Source: Candidatus Woesearchaeota archaeon
GTDB taxonomy: Archaea; Nanobdellota; Nanobdellia; Woesearchaeales; ARS49
Length of the DNA: 64,000 nt
NCBI GenBank assembly: GCA_017609645.1
Contig: JAFCDQ010000003.1
Span: 1 to 64,000, forward strand
Reading direction: 5' to 3'
A model generated the notes under the pieces. That model was not told the origin of the DNA, made no database searches, and worked only from the letters and a program-made list of their open reading frames with translations. Every line of letters begins with the position of its first letter. Within the stretch, counting starts at the first letter, position 1. This document shows positions 20,385 to 30,087 of the stretch, piece after piece. The translations under genes were made by a program, and so were the position numbers.

Positions 20385-20432
20385 AACTCACTCTAGTTAG
20401 GATTTATTTAAAAAGCTTTTCAGAAAAAATTA

Positions 20433-21047
20433 TTATTTACGATCTTTATCTATTAAAAAATTAAAAAATCCTGTTTCTTCTTCTATTTTATTTCTTAATT
20501 CTTTTGAATTTATTTTGTTTATTTCAGCCATATATTGCAGGTTGTCTTTGAACTTTTTTTTTAATTTTTTATTTTTTATTTGTTCCGTCATATTTTCTGC
20601 ATAAATTAGTCCTACTTCATAAGTTAACAAACTAAGCATAAGATAGTTTCTTTCAATTTCATCTACATATTGGCTGAACCGAGGGCAGACTAAGATAGGA
20701 ATGTTTATTCCCAGGATTTTTTCTTCAAGATTCATCATTGCACCATTTGTTGTTATTGCTACAACATCAATCTTTTCTTTGTCTGATGTGTTGCACAAGA
20801 TTCCTCTTGGTGCAAATACTATGTCCTCATCTGGAGAACTTAGTATTATAATATCAGTTTCTTTTTGGACATCTTCAATGCCGTCAAAGGTTTCATTATA
20901 GGTCAAAAAGTAAAGATCATCCCATAGTGGATAAAGGTTTTGGAAGAAATTCTCTATCAAATCTGAAGAATTAGTGTAGTTTGACAAGTTTGAGAAGAAA
21001 TTTTTTACATAACTGTGAAATTCATCTTGTAAATCTTCCATTTTCAC
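20433..21047 (-). CDS. Hypothetical protein, probable distant paralogue of 21114..21971
   Basis: Shared pattern VFAPRGIL...VVAITTNGA...IPILVCPRFSQYVDEIERNYLML. Confidence 0.6.
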   Translation of the reverse strand: MKMEDLQDEFHSYVKNFFSNLSNYTNSSDLIENFFQNLYPLWDDLYFLTYNETFDGIEDVQKETDIIILSSPDEDIVFAPRGILCNTSDKEKIDVVAITTNGAMMNLEEKILGINIPILVCPRFSQYVDEIERNYLMLSLLTYEVGLIYAENMTEQIKNKKLKKKFKDNLQYMAEINKINSKELRNKIEEETGFFNFLIDKDRK

Positions 21048-21113
21048 TCAATTGTTCAAAGTTTCTTCCTGAATAAAAAGATTTTGCTTTTCTAGTATAT
21101 AAATATTTAGAAT

Positions 21114-21971
21114 TCAATATTTAGCTATTTCTATTATTAGATTATCCTGCTTCTTATAATAATGAACGATTGAGTTTGGATAAATTTCTTCAAGTTTAGT
21201 GACTGCTTTTTCTATGTTAGCTTCTTTTTCATTTAAATCAAGAACAATATTAATTATGTTATTTTTTGGTAAAGGAATTGAGAAATCATTATCAAAGTAT
21301 TGAACTAAATGATCATTTAATGTGATTTTCTTTGTTTTAATTAATGAAGTTCCTTCTGGTGTAGTATGTTCTGGAATAACTGTGTGTTCAAGAGAATATA
21401 ATTCCTCTAATTTTGGCATTTGTATAAGGGAGTCTTCAGTTATATTTAGTTTAAAATGATTTTGTATAAGTCTTATTTTTTCTTCTTCTGCCGCATAATG
21501 ACTGCAAAAAGGATGTATCAGTATTACATTACGCCCTTCAACATATAATACTTCAGATTTATCATTAAAATAAAGTATTTCTTTTCCAGGAGTATGGCCT
21601 TTTGTTACAATTGCAGCAGTAGTTTTTGACATATCAGAATCTTCTTGTATTAAATGCATTTTTTCTGGAGCGAAAAAAACGCTCTTTTCTATATCATTAT
21701 GGAAAAGGCGATCAGCATATATTCTTAATTGATTGTCTGGTTGTCTTTCGATTTTACTTAGCCCGTCTAAATCCATGTTATATGTTGAAATGCATAAGTA
21801 TTTTTTTAAATTTTTTAGATTTTCTAGAAATAATTGTATGCCTGTTTTATTGAATATTATCATTTCTTCAATTGATTCATCTTTATTTTTTGAAAAGGAG
21901 TTTTCATTATAATTATGAAAAAAATTATTTATGTAGAGTACAAAGATCTTTAATAATTGTTCTTCTTCCAT
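21114..21971 (-). CDS. Hypothetical protein, probable distant paralogue of 20433..21047
   Basis: Shared pattern VFFAPEKMHL...AAIVTKGHT...RNVILIHPFCSHYAAEEEKIRLIQ. Confidence 0.6.
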   Translation of the reverse strand: MEEEQLLKIFVLYINNFFHNYNENSFSKNKDESIEEMIIFNKTGIQLFLENLKNLKKYLCISTYNMDLDGLSKIERQPDNQLRIYADRLFHNDIEKSVFFAPEKMHLIQEDSDMSKTTAAIVTKGHTPGKEILYFNDKSEVLYVEGRNVILIHPFCSHYAAEEEKIRLIQNHFKLNITEDSLIQMPKLEELYSLEHTVIPEHTTPEGTSLIKTKKITLNDHLVQYFDNDFSIPLPKNNIINIVLDLNEKEANIEKAVTKLEEIYPNSIVHYYKKQDNLIIEIAKY

Positions 21972-21994
21972 TTTCTTTTAATTATTTTTGATTT

Positions 21995-22570
21995 TTAATA
22001 AATTATCGCAACTACTAATCTTCTTATTTGACTCCATCTTACTTTGTAAGGGTCTGGCAGAGGATTATTGTCGCCTTGGAATTTTGCATACCAGCCATTC
22101 TCATCATATCCTGTTTCTATAATTCTGTGTATGATTGTTCCATATTGTCCTGCGTCATAGCTGACAATATCTCCTTCTTTTATTTGTTCAGCAGCTGTTG
22201 GTATGATTTCAATTGCATTGCTTCCTGCGTCAAATACAGGGTCCATGCTGTTTGTATCAGCAAATCTTGCCCATTGGGCATTTTCTAGGTCAATTATGAT
22301 TTTATCTTGCTGTACATGAATTTGATTTTCTTTTATCCAGTCAGAAGGACTTGGAAGCTCGTCATTGGTTCTCAAAGGTTTTTTCCCTGATTTTATTGGC
22401 TCTGGTTCAGGAGTATTTATCTCTGTTTGAACTTGTTGCTGCAGTGTCTGAAAGCCTTTAATCTCTTCTGTCTGAGTTGTTTCAAGTTGAGATATAGAAT
22501 GAAATAACGCACCCCCTAGAGCTACGCCAAGAATAAACATGAATATTGTGGTATAAAGCATTCTGTTCAT
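21995..22570 (-). CDS. Signal peptidase I-like (S26) membrane protein
   Basis: N-terminal TM; ADTNSMDPVFDAGSNAIEIIPT, EGDIVSYDAGQYGTIIHRII, FQGDNNPLPDP. Confidence 0.75.
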   Translation of the reverse strand: MNRMLYTTIFMFILGVALGGALFHSISQLETTQTEEIKGFQTLQQQVQTEINTPEPEPIKSGKKPLRTNDELPSPSDWIKENQIHVQQDKIIIDLENAQWARFADTNSMDPVFDAGSNAIEIIPTAAEQIKEGDIVSYDAGQYGTIIHRIIETGYDENGWYAKFQGDNNPLPDPYKVRWSQIRRLVVAIIY

Positions 22571-22689
22571 TTTCAACCTCTGTTAGAAGATGTAACCATT
22601 TCCTCTTTATAAACCTTTCGTTTTGTAACCACTTAAGAGAGGTGACGCAAATAATAGGCTTTAAATAAATCCTGTCTTCTCAGGCTGCT

Positions 22690-23835
22690 ATGAACTTTGA
22701 TACTATTGCAACAATCAGTTTTATTGTTTTATTCTCATTAATAATACTATTATTTCGAAAAAAGTTCAGGTTTCATTCTTTTGCTAAAGTGTTCTACATC
22801 GGCATGCTGAGGACTAATTTTGGATTAAAATTAATCAATAAAATAGCAAACAAATTAAAAAAACCTTTAAGGAAACTTTCGCCATTCATTATTTTCATAG
22901 GTTTTCTTGGACTTATTATTGTGGTAATTGATTTGGTATACGAGCTTTCAAAGCTTTTTTCAGGAAATTTAGCTCAAAGTGTTGGCATTGTTTTGCCAAT
23001 AGAAGCTAAAGGTGTTTTTTATGTGCCTTTCTTGTACTGGTTAATCAGCATTGTTGTTGTGATTTTTGTTCATGAAGGAGGGCATGGTATTATGGCGCGT
23101 GTCTGGAATTTAAAAGTGAAAAAAACAGGAATAGCTTTCCTAGCGTTTATTATTCCAATTATTCCTGCAGCTTTTGTTGAGCCTGATGAAAAACAGTTAA
23201 GAGAATCAAGTAGAAAAAAGCAGCTTAGTGTTTATGCGGCAGGTCCTTTTGCTAATATTGCATTTGCTTTCATCATCCTATTAATATTAAATTTATTTAT
23301 CACACCTGCTGTGACAAATATGCAGCAAAGCAATGGGTTGGAGATTGTTGATGTTCCTGAAAATTCTCCTGCTTTTTTTGCTGGCATAACAAATGGTGAA
23401 ATTATTAAGGCAGTCAATGGAAAAGTCATGGATTCTGTCGGAGATTTCACTGAAATTTTTGCAGCAGCGAAAATAGGGGATATGTATCAGGTTATTACTA
23501 ATAAAAATAATTATCAAATTACTTTAGCAAGACATCCTGCTACTAATGAAGAATGGTTTGGTGTTTTTGTGCAGGAACAGTTATTGACAAAAAATCCTAA
23601 TGTGTTCAAGTCTTTTTTTATTTGGTTTGAAGGCTTGTTATTCTGGCTTTTCTTGTTAAATTTAGGTGTAGGATTATTCAATTTAGTTCCTATTGGCCCT
23701 ATTGACGGCGGTAAGATGCTTCATATTGTTTTAGAAAAATATACAAAGAAAAAAAGAGCAAAAACAATTTGGAAAATTGCCAGTGTTTTTTTCCTGCTAA
23801 TAATTCTTGCTAATATTATTCCTGCTTTTGTTTAG
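22690..23835 (+). CDS. Site-2-protease family (M50) membrane metalloprotease with PDZ domain
   Basis: FVHEGGHGIMAR (HExxH), PDZ-like ENSPAFFAGITNGEIIKAVNGK, NLVPIGPIDGGKML. Confidence 0.93.
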   Translation: MNFDTIATISFIVLFSLIILLFRKKFRFHSFAKVFYIGMLRTNFGLKLINKIANKLKKPLRKLSPFIIFIGFLGLIIVVIDLVYELSKLFSGNLAQSVGIVLPIEAKGVFYVPFLYWLISIVVVIFVHEGGHGIMARVWNLKVKKTGIAFLAFIIPIIPAAFVEPDEKQLRESSRKKQLSVYAAGPFANIAFAFIILLILNLFITPAVTNMQQSNGLEIVDVPENSPAFFAGITNGEIIKAVNGKVMDSVGDFTEIFAAAKIGDMYQVITNKNNYQITLARHPATNEEWFGVFVQEQLLTKNPNVFKSFFIWFEGLLFWLFLLNLGVGLFNLVPIGPIDGGKMLHIVLEKYTKKKRAKTIWKIASVFFLLIILANIIPAFV

Positions 23836-24187
23836 GATCAAATATTTCAGCAGAGTTAATTTGTTTTCTTAGCATTCCGCCAGGTGTGTATTTTAATCTC
23901 TGCATTTTTCCATTGTCATCATATACTTCGATTTTGCCTACTTGCGGAATTTTTTGAAATAGCATGTATAATTTTTCAAATACAGGATCATATATTGGTT
24001 TATCTATATCATCATCTTTGAAATCGAATTCAGAACCATAAATATTTAATTTACCATTTTCCGGCATCAGGCATAGGTTATCCTTAAAATCCCCTGCAAA
24101 TATTTTTTCAACAACGCCATCATCTACCAATTGTTGGATATTAGTACCTTCTAATTCTTCTTGAATACCTCTTAATCTATCACTCAT
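23816..24187 (-). CDS. Hypothetical protein (123 aa)
   Basis: Complete ORF, 3' end overlaps the convergent M50 gene by 20 bp. Confidence 0.55.
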   Translation of the reverse strand: MSDRLRGIQEELEGTNIQQLVDDGVVEKIFAGDFKDNLCLMPENGKLNIYGSEFDFKDDDIDKPIYDPVFEKLYMLFQKIPQVGKIEVYDDNGKMQRLKYTPGGMLRKQINSAEIFDPKQKQE

Positions 24188-24238
24188 ATTATTTACCCCC
24201 TACAAACTATAGAAATTATATAAACTATATAAATTTTA

Positions 24239-24991
24239 CTATAGTCCAGTTGGCTTGTCAATAAAAATAGTCTCTACTTTAAACCGTTTTTGCATCAAAG
24301 GCATTAATGCTTTAACTCCAACTGTTTCTGTTGCATAATGCCCTGCAAACATTACATTGAATTTAGCATCTTTTGCATTTTGTGTTATTTCAATAGCGTC
24401 TCCTGTTAAGTATGCATCAGCTACTTTCATTGCATCAAAGAATTCTTTATAACTGCCTCCGCCTGAGCAGACAGCTAGTTTTTCTACTTTTTGTCCTCCA
24501 AAATGCAATACCTTACACCTAGTATTAAGCTGCTTCTCAAGAACAAATCTTATTTCATGAAGTGGAATTGGATGTTTAAATCTAGCAACCCAGCCTATGT
24601 TTTTTCCTTTTTCAAAAACAAATTCTTCAATAATTTTACCGTTAAGCATTTTGATTAATTGTGCATTATTGCCAACATCTTTGTGTCTGTCTAAAGGAAG
24701 GTGTGCTGCATATAATGACACTCCTTTGCTTAATATCTCTATTCTTTCTTTTGTGCTTTTAACTATAGAGGGATTTCCTGTTTTCCAGAACATTCCATGA
24801 TGCACTATGAGCATGTCTGCTTTTGCATCTGTTGCTGCATTGAATGTTTCTTTGCATGCATCTACTGCAAATGCTATTTTTTTTACTTCTTTGTCTCCTT
24901 CATACTGAAGTCCATTCCAAGAAGTATCTTCTATGTCATTTATTTTTAGATATTCATCTAGCCATGCTACTATGTCTTTTAAGTGTGCCAT
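24239..24991 (-). CDS. Nif3-like / DUF34 dinuclear metal protein
   Basis: WNGLQYEGDKEVKKIAFAVDA, MLIVHHGMFW, LYAAHLPLDRHKDVGNNAQL, GHYATETVGVKAL. Confidence 0.92.
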   Translation of the reverse strand: MAHLKDIVAWLDEYLKINDIEDTSWNGLQYEGDKEVKKIAFAVDACKETFNAATDAKADMLIVHHGMFWKTGNPSIVKSTKERIEILSKGVSLYAAHLPLDRHKDVGNNAQLIKMLNGKIIEEFVFEKGKNIGWVARFKHPIPLHEIRFVLEKQLNTRCKVLHFGGQKVEKLAVCSGGGSYKEFFDAMKVADAYLTGDAIEITQNAKDAKFNVMFAGHYATETVGVKALMPLMQKRFKVETIFIDKPTGL

Positions 24992-24993
24992 AA

Positions 24994-25959
24994 TTACCCC
25001 AAATCTATCTTAAACTTATCAAGTAATTCTGTTTTAAACGCATCTACATCAAGCATTTCAGCTAACTCGCAGGAAACAGTTGCTCCTAATGTAAATGCAG
25101 AGCAAACTTTTGCTAATGCAGAATCCCCCTTAACCACTACGTCTGAAATTTGAATTTTAGCATTTTTAATAATTCCTTTCATAAGTGCGATTCTTTTATT
25201 GATTCGTATGTTTTCGTTTTCATCTCTTAATATTATTACATGAAAATTTGGTTTTTCTTTTGAATAAGTTTCTATTTCATTATGATTCAGTTCAGGAAAT
25301 GTTGAATTTAAAGCAAATATTTTTGCATTTTCATTAAATGCCTGTTTCCAATACAATCCAGTTCCTTTCATTTTAGGAGAGGTATATATTAATATGATTT
25401 TATCTCTTAATTTTTTAGCCATTTCTTCAGCTGTCGCAGAATAATTCTTCTTCAGCATCTTGACTGATTCTTCTATGTCTTGTTTTTTTAGTTTGATAAA
25501 TCCTGAATTGTGCAGGAAATGCAGTATTGCGAATAATTGATAGACTACTGTGAATCTTGGCACTAGTTTTCTTGGCATTCTTACGAGAGGAATTTCATAT
25601 TTGTGTGCTAATTCAGCTAGTTTGCCATTGCTTGTGATAGCAATAACTTTTGCATTCTTTCTTCTGGCGCTTTGAAATGCATTTAATGTTTCTTCTGTAT
25701 TGCCTGAATAACTGACAGCAATTACTAATGATTTTGAATTTACAAATGCAGGCAAGTCATATCCTTTATTTACTACAAATGGAATTCTTAAACCAATTAC
25801 ATCTAATAATATGTTTCCTGCTACTGCACTTCCTCCCATTCCTGTGAGGACTATATTTTCTATTTTGTCAGCTTCTTCAATACTGATTTTACTGGCTTTT
25901 ATGGCCTCTACAACTTGTTGAGGAAAGCTTCGTATCAGCTCTTTTACATTATCTTGCAT
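24994..25959 (-). CDS. Bifunctional phosphoglucose/phosphomannose isomerase
   Basis: IVLTGMGGSAVAGNIL, VIAVSYSGNTEETLNAF, FPELNHNEIETY. Confidence 0.92.
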   Translation of the reverse strand: MQDNVKELIRSFPQQVVEAIKASKISIEEADKIENIVLTGMGGSAVAGNILLDVIGLRIPFVVNKGYDLPAFVNSKSLVIAVSYSGNTEETLNAFQSARRKNAKVIAITSNGKLAELAHKYEIPLVRMPRKLVPRFTVVYQLFAILHFLHNSGFIKLKKQDIEESVKMLKKNYSATAEEMAKKLRDKIILIYTSPKMKGTGLYWKQAFNENAKIFALNSTFPELNHNEIETYSKEKPNFHVIILRDENENIRINKRIALMKGIIKNAKIQISDVVVKGDSALAKVCSAFTLGATVSCELAEMLDVDAFKTELLDKFKIDLG

Positions 25960-26050
25960 AGGATGTGCTGATGTGGGTTAGTATAAAAAGTTTTAGGCTT
26001 TTATTCATAAGATTTATAAATTGATATTTAATCAGCAAGCAAGGATATTT

Positions 26051-27475
26051 ATGATAAAAACTATATGGGATATAATTAAAAATTATCAATTCTGGGCAAT
26101 TGTTTGTAACGAATGGGGGGATAGTGGTAAAGGTAAAGTTTCTGATGCCTGTTCAGAACAAGCAGATGTTGTTGCAAGAGGAACTGGTGGAAATAATGCA
26201 GGACATACTGTTGTAACTAATGGTAAAAAAAGAGTTTTCCATATTCTTCCTGCTGGAATAATTTATGATAAAGCAACTATTCTTGGAAATGGAATGGTTA
26301 TAGATATGGGTGTTCTTTGTAGTGAATTAGATGATCTTGATAAAGAAAATATTAGTTATGATAAATTAATGATAAGTAAAGATGCTCAGGTTATAATGCC
26401 TTATCATATTATTAGAGATATTAATCAAAATGTTTCACAGGAAAATGGAGGGATTGGTTCAACAGGCACAGGCAATGGTCCTTGTTATTCTGATAAAGCA
26501 AATGGTATTGGAATTCAAATTAGTGATTTGTTTGATAAAGATACTTTAGTAAATAAGATAGAAAAAGCAAAAGAATTCTATCCTGAAGTTGATATTAATA
26601 CTGATAAAATAATTGTAGATTTAATTTATAATGCACTGGATATAAAAGAATTTGTAAGAGATACTGATAAAGAAATAAATAATTTTGCTAAACAAGGTAA
26701 GCAGATTCTTTTAGAAGGTGCTCAAGGTTTGTTATTAAGCAACATTTATGGCACTATTCCTTATGTTACTTCTTCTGATTGTTCTTATATTGGAACTGCA
26801 AAAGGTGTTGGTCTTGAACCAGAGCAGATAGATTTTGTTTTAGGTCTTGCGAAGTTTAATTATACAACTCGTGTTGGCGCAGGGCCTTTTCCTACTGAAT
26901 TTGGCGGTAATTATTCTGAGCGTTATTGTGCAATTCCTGATGTTCATATGGAAAAAGAGTTCAAAGATCTTCAGATTGATTTTAAAAAAATTAATGGAAA
27001 GATCACATATGATCCTCATCAGCCAAAAATACTTGAGTTATTAAATTCACACATGTCTTTTATGCAGGGCAGAGGAGTTAGAGTGGCTGCTGAAGAATAT
27101 GGTGCTACAACAGGCAGGCTTAGAAGAACTGGCTGGAAAGACTTAAATCTTTTAAAGCATGCAGTAAAGATTAATGGTCCTAATTTGGGTTTAACTAAAG
27201 CTGATGTTTTAAGATTGGTAAAAGAGATTAAGGTGGCTGTTAGTTATTCAAAAGATGTAAATTTCACCAAGGCAGAAGAGCTTTATCAAATTAAGCCTAA
27301 TGATATTCGATATAAGCATTTTACTGGTTCTGATGTAGATATTTCTGGGATAAAAGATTATAATGATTTGCCTGAAGGTGATTTGAAATATGTGAAATTC
27401 ATTGAGGATTTTACAGGCGGAAGGGTTGTTCTGATTTCTAATGGTGCTGAAAAAGAGCAGATGATAATTAGATAA
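26051..27475 (+). CDS. purA: Adenylosuccinate synthetase
   Basis: WGDSGKGKVSDACSEQADVVARGTGGNNAGHTVV, ILLEGAQGLLL, GPFPTEFGG, TGRLRRTGWKDL. Confidence 0.95.
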   Translation: MIKTIWDIIKNYQFWAIVCNEWGDSGKGKVSDACSEQADVVARGTGGNNAGHTVVTNGKKRVFHILPAGIIYDKATILGNGMVIDMGVLCSELDDLDKENISYDKLMISKDAQVIMPYHIIRDINQNVSQENGGIGSTGTGNGPCYSDKANGIGIQISDLFDKDTLVNKIEKAKEFYPEVDINTDKIIVDLIYNALDIKEFVRDTDKEINNFAKQGKQILLEGAQGLLLSNIYGTIPYVTSSDCSYIGTAKGVGLEPEQIDFVLGLAKFNYTTRVGAGPFPTEFGGNYSERYCAIPDVHMEKEFKDLQIDFKKINGKITYDPHQPKILELLNSHMSFMQGRGVRVAAEEYGATTGRLRRTGWKDLNLLKHAVKINGPNLGLTKADVLRLVKEIKVAVSYSKDVNFTKAEELYQIKPNDIRYKHFTGSDVDISGIKDYNDLPEGDLKYVKFIEDFTGGRVVLISNGAEKEQMIIR

Positions 27476-27524
27476 TTAATTTTTATTGAAAAGCTTTAAA
27501 AAGTAGTTTTATTTTAACTACTGT

Positions 27525-27998
27525 ATGTGTTTTCCTAACTTATTCAGAAAAAAGAAAATTCCTAAAAAGCTGCCTTTAATAATGGAGTTAGAGATTAAAA
27601 AGCTTAAGAAAACTAAATCCAAGCTGGCTTGCTTGAAACATGCTTTTAATTTTGTTAAGAATAATGTGCAGCCTGGCAATAAATTATTTTTTAGAAATCT
27701 TCGCAGATCATTTGTAAATGATATTTTCAAATTATGGGATTATATTAAGAAAGATGGCTTTTTGTATTGTACTCAGCAGAATTATTTAATAAGAATTCTT
27801 TTAATCAAGAGCGGCAAATTCAAGGAAAAAGATATTGCTTTAATCACTTATATTCGCAAGAAGTTTTTCATTCATCAATATATGCAGATTAAAATAAATA
27901 ATAAATGGATTGATGTTGATGTTTGGTTTGCTCATTTTGGCACTCCTTTTGGCAAACATTATCCTGTTTTGTTCAGAATTTGGCCTAAGATAGTTTAA
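27525..27998 (+). CDS. Putative transglutaminase-like cysteine protein
   Basis: C..QQNYLIRILLIKSGKFKEKDI...FFIHQYMQIKINNKWIDVDVWFAHFGTPFGKH: Cys/His/Asp order consistent with a transglutaminase-like fold; assignment tentative. Confidence 0.45.
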   Translation: MCFPNLFRKKKIPKKLPLIMELEIKKLKKTKSKLACLKHAFNFVKNNVQPGNKLFFRNLRRSFVNDIFKLWDYIKKDGFLYCTQQNYLIRILLIKSGKFKEKDIALITYIRKKFFIHQYMQIKINNKWIDVDVWFAHFGTPFGKHYPVLFRIWPKIV

Positions 27999-28036
27999 CC
28001 AAAACATTTATATACTACTTAATAGTAACAACTGAT

Positions 28037-28771
28037 ATGACGTCACCATTTTATATTACATATGAGAAAAAAGACAAGCAAATCGAAGAGCTTATAGAAA
28101 ATACTTTCTTAGGATTAGAAGCAATAGGCGAAGTAAAAATTCCTCGTAAACATATGGGGTCTAAATGGTCTAATGGTGATTTTGGAAGTGTTGCTTGGTA
28201 TGTTAAAAATGCTTATAATTCTAGAAGAAAACAAGCAAACTTAAGCGATATGTTCATTCTTACAGAACAAGAGCCTTGGCAAAAAACAAATCCTCATTTT
28301 GAATTAATGGTTCTTGAGACTGATTTGTTTGATGAAGAAACTAATTTTGTTTATGGTGCAGCACAAAAGAAGATTGTTGAAAATGGCAGAATTGTTGTTG
28401 ATGGTCTTGCTCATCCTGAAGGAAGACTGTATGTTCCAGGAATTATTATCTCAGCAAATAGAATGAAAAAAGGGCATGGTAAAAATTGGGAAAGCACATT
28501 TTTGACTATGTTTTTTCATGAATTAGGTCATTTTTTTGGACTACCCACTACTTCAAATCCAAATTATATGAAAGAAGGAGATTCTCGCGCAAATGGTTAT
28601 TTAGATTTCAAACATTGTGATGATAGCCTTTGTGTGATGGAACAAGTTGATATTGATGGCAGAATGAATTTGCTTAAGAAAACAAAATTATTAGAAAAAG
28701 AAAATTTACTATATTTCTGTGAGCATGATTTCTGGGCATTAAGAGAGAATTTAAGAAAACTTTACAAATAA
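28037..28771 (+). CDS. Archaemetzincin-like zinc metalloprotease
   Basis: HELGHFFGLP followed later by CDDSLCVM (CX4CxM) and a further Cys/His (YFCEHDF). Confidence 0.65.
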   Translation: MTSPFYITYEKKDKQIEELIENTFLGLEAIGEVKIPRKHMGSKWSNGDFGSVAWYVKNAYNSRRKQANLSDMFILTEQEPWQKTNPHFELMVLETDLFDEETNFVYGAAQKKIVENGRIVVDGLAHPEGRLYVPGIIISANRMKKGHGKNWESTFLTMFFHELGHFFGLPTTSNPNYMKEGDSRANGYLDFKHCDDSLCVMEQVDIDGRMNLLKKTKLLEKENLLYFCEHDFWALRENLRKLYK

Positions 28772-28773
28772 TT

Positions 28774-29475
28774 CTAAAACTCTAACTCCATATCCATCAA
28801 TAAATCATTATTGTCTAGATTAAGAATTCCTCTTGTTTTTTGATAAAAGAATTTATGATATATTTTATTTCCAGGAATTAAGTTGTCACATATATCTTCT
28901 TCTGCTGTTTCTCTCAATTCAGTAAGACGAACTTTGTTAAAATTTTGTGAAGCAACTAATAATGAAATCATATTGGAATCTAATGATTTTAATTCTCCTC
29001 TGACAAGTTCAACATCACGATGATATTCTTGCAGTGCATTTAATTCTAAGTAATCATATAGTGTCATCACTAATTGTAATTTTGAAAGATGTTCTTGATT
29101 GCTATTTTTGTTTAATGCTTTTCGTAAAAATAACTCTGATTCTTCTGTAGATATGTTTTCTCTCCATTTTGTCAATAACAATTTTCCTGATTTTTTGTCT
29201 ATTTTTGTTTCATTATTTTGATAATAAGAATCTAAATAAGCAGAAATATTATCATCCGCATATTCTTGCCATATAGACCAATACTCTTCATCAAAAAGAG
29301 TTAAATCTATATCTTGCAATTGTTTTAATTTTTTTTGATCATCAGGAACTGGTTTGCCATAACTTACTTTTCCTCCATTAGTTACATAAATTAAAAATCC
29401 AGCGCCTTTTGTTCTAGTCCAATGACTGATCTCTTTCAGCACGTTTTCTTCAAGCAGTCCTTTTTTTAGCATCAT
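28774..29475 (-). CDS. Hypothetical protein (233 aa)
   Basis: Complete ORF with codon usage like its neighbours. Confidence 0.55.
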   Translation of the reverse strand: MMLKKGLLEENVLKEISHWTRTKGAGFLIYVTNGGKVSYGKPVPDDQKKLKQLQDIDLTLFDEEYWSIWQEYADDNISAYLDSYYQNNETKIDKKSGKLLLTKWRENISTEESELFLRKALNKNSNQEHLSKLQLVMTLYDYLELNALQEYHRDVELVRGELKSLDSNMISLLVASQNFNKVRLTELRETAEEDICDNLIPGNKIYHKFFYQKTRGILNLDNNDLLMDMELEF

Positions 29476-29518
29476 TTTATCTAATGTAACTCAATACTTT
29501 ATAAAATTTACCCTTATT

Positions 29519-29536
29519 AACTACTATAAAGTAGTT
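29519..29536. repeat. Inverted repeat AACTACT-ATAA-AGTAGTT in a divergent promoter region
   Basis: Direct reading. Confidence 0.6.
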
Positions 29537-29599
29537 TTACATTAATGACGCAATTTTTTTATATTCTGGATATTTTTTAGCTTATACCGGGGTGATTTC

Positions 29600-29854
29600 A
29601 TGGAAAAAAAAGAAATTGGTAAAATAACGCACTTTTTCAGCAAAATTAATGTAGCTGTGCTTCAGCTTGATGATTCTCTAAACGTAGGAGATACTATTTC
29701 AATTGAAGGGGCTACTACTAACTTCCAGCAAAAGGTTGATTCTATGCAGGTTGAGCATGAAGCTCTTCAAAAAGCTGAGAAAGGAATGGATGTTGGTATG
29801 AAAGTTAAAGAAGCAGTTCGTGCTGGCGACAAAGTTTTCAAAGTAATAAAATAA
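29600..29854 (+). CDS. EF-Tu domain-2-like beta-barrel protein (translation elongation factor-like)
   Basis: IGKITHFFSKINVAVLQLDDSLNVGDTISIEGATTNFQQKVDSMQVEH...VGMKVKEAVRAGDKVFKV. Confidence 0.8.
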   Translation: MEKKEIGKITHFFSKINVAVLQLDDSLNVGDTISIEGATTNFQQKVDSMQVEHEALQKAEKGMDVGMKVKEAVRAGDKVFKVIK

Positions 29855-29865
29855 AAAAAATAATT

Positions 29866-30087
29866 TTATCTTCTTCTTTTCTTTCTTTTTACAGCAGGTT
29901 TTATTTTTTCCTGAAAGCCCAGCAAGTAAATTATTGGCAGGATTCCTACTGTATTTAAGATAAATATTACTACAAACCAACCAAGTTGATTATTCCTGCC
30001 TGATTTCCAAAGTGCTATTCCTTTCCAGATCATCTCCCAGATGATTAATGGAACTAATAACGCCCATAAAAATGTGTTTTCTATCAT
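29866..30087 (-). CDS. DUF5652-like small membrane protein
   Basis: WEMIWKGIALWKSGRNNQLGWFVVIFILNTVGILPIIYL. Confidence 0.75.
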   Translation of the reverse strand: MIENTFLWALLVPLIIWEMIWKGIALWKSGRNNQLGWFVVIFILNTVGILPIIYLLGFQEKIKPAVKRKKRRR

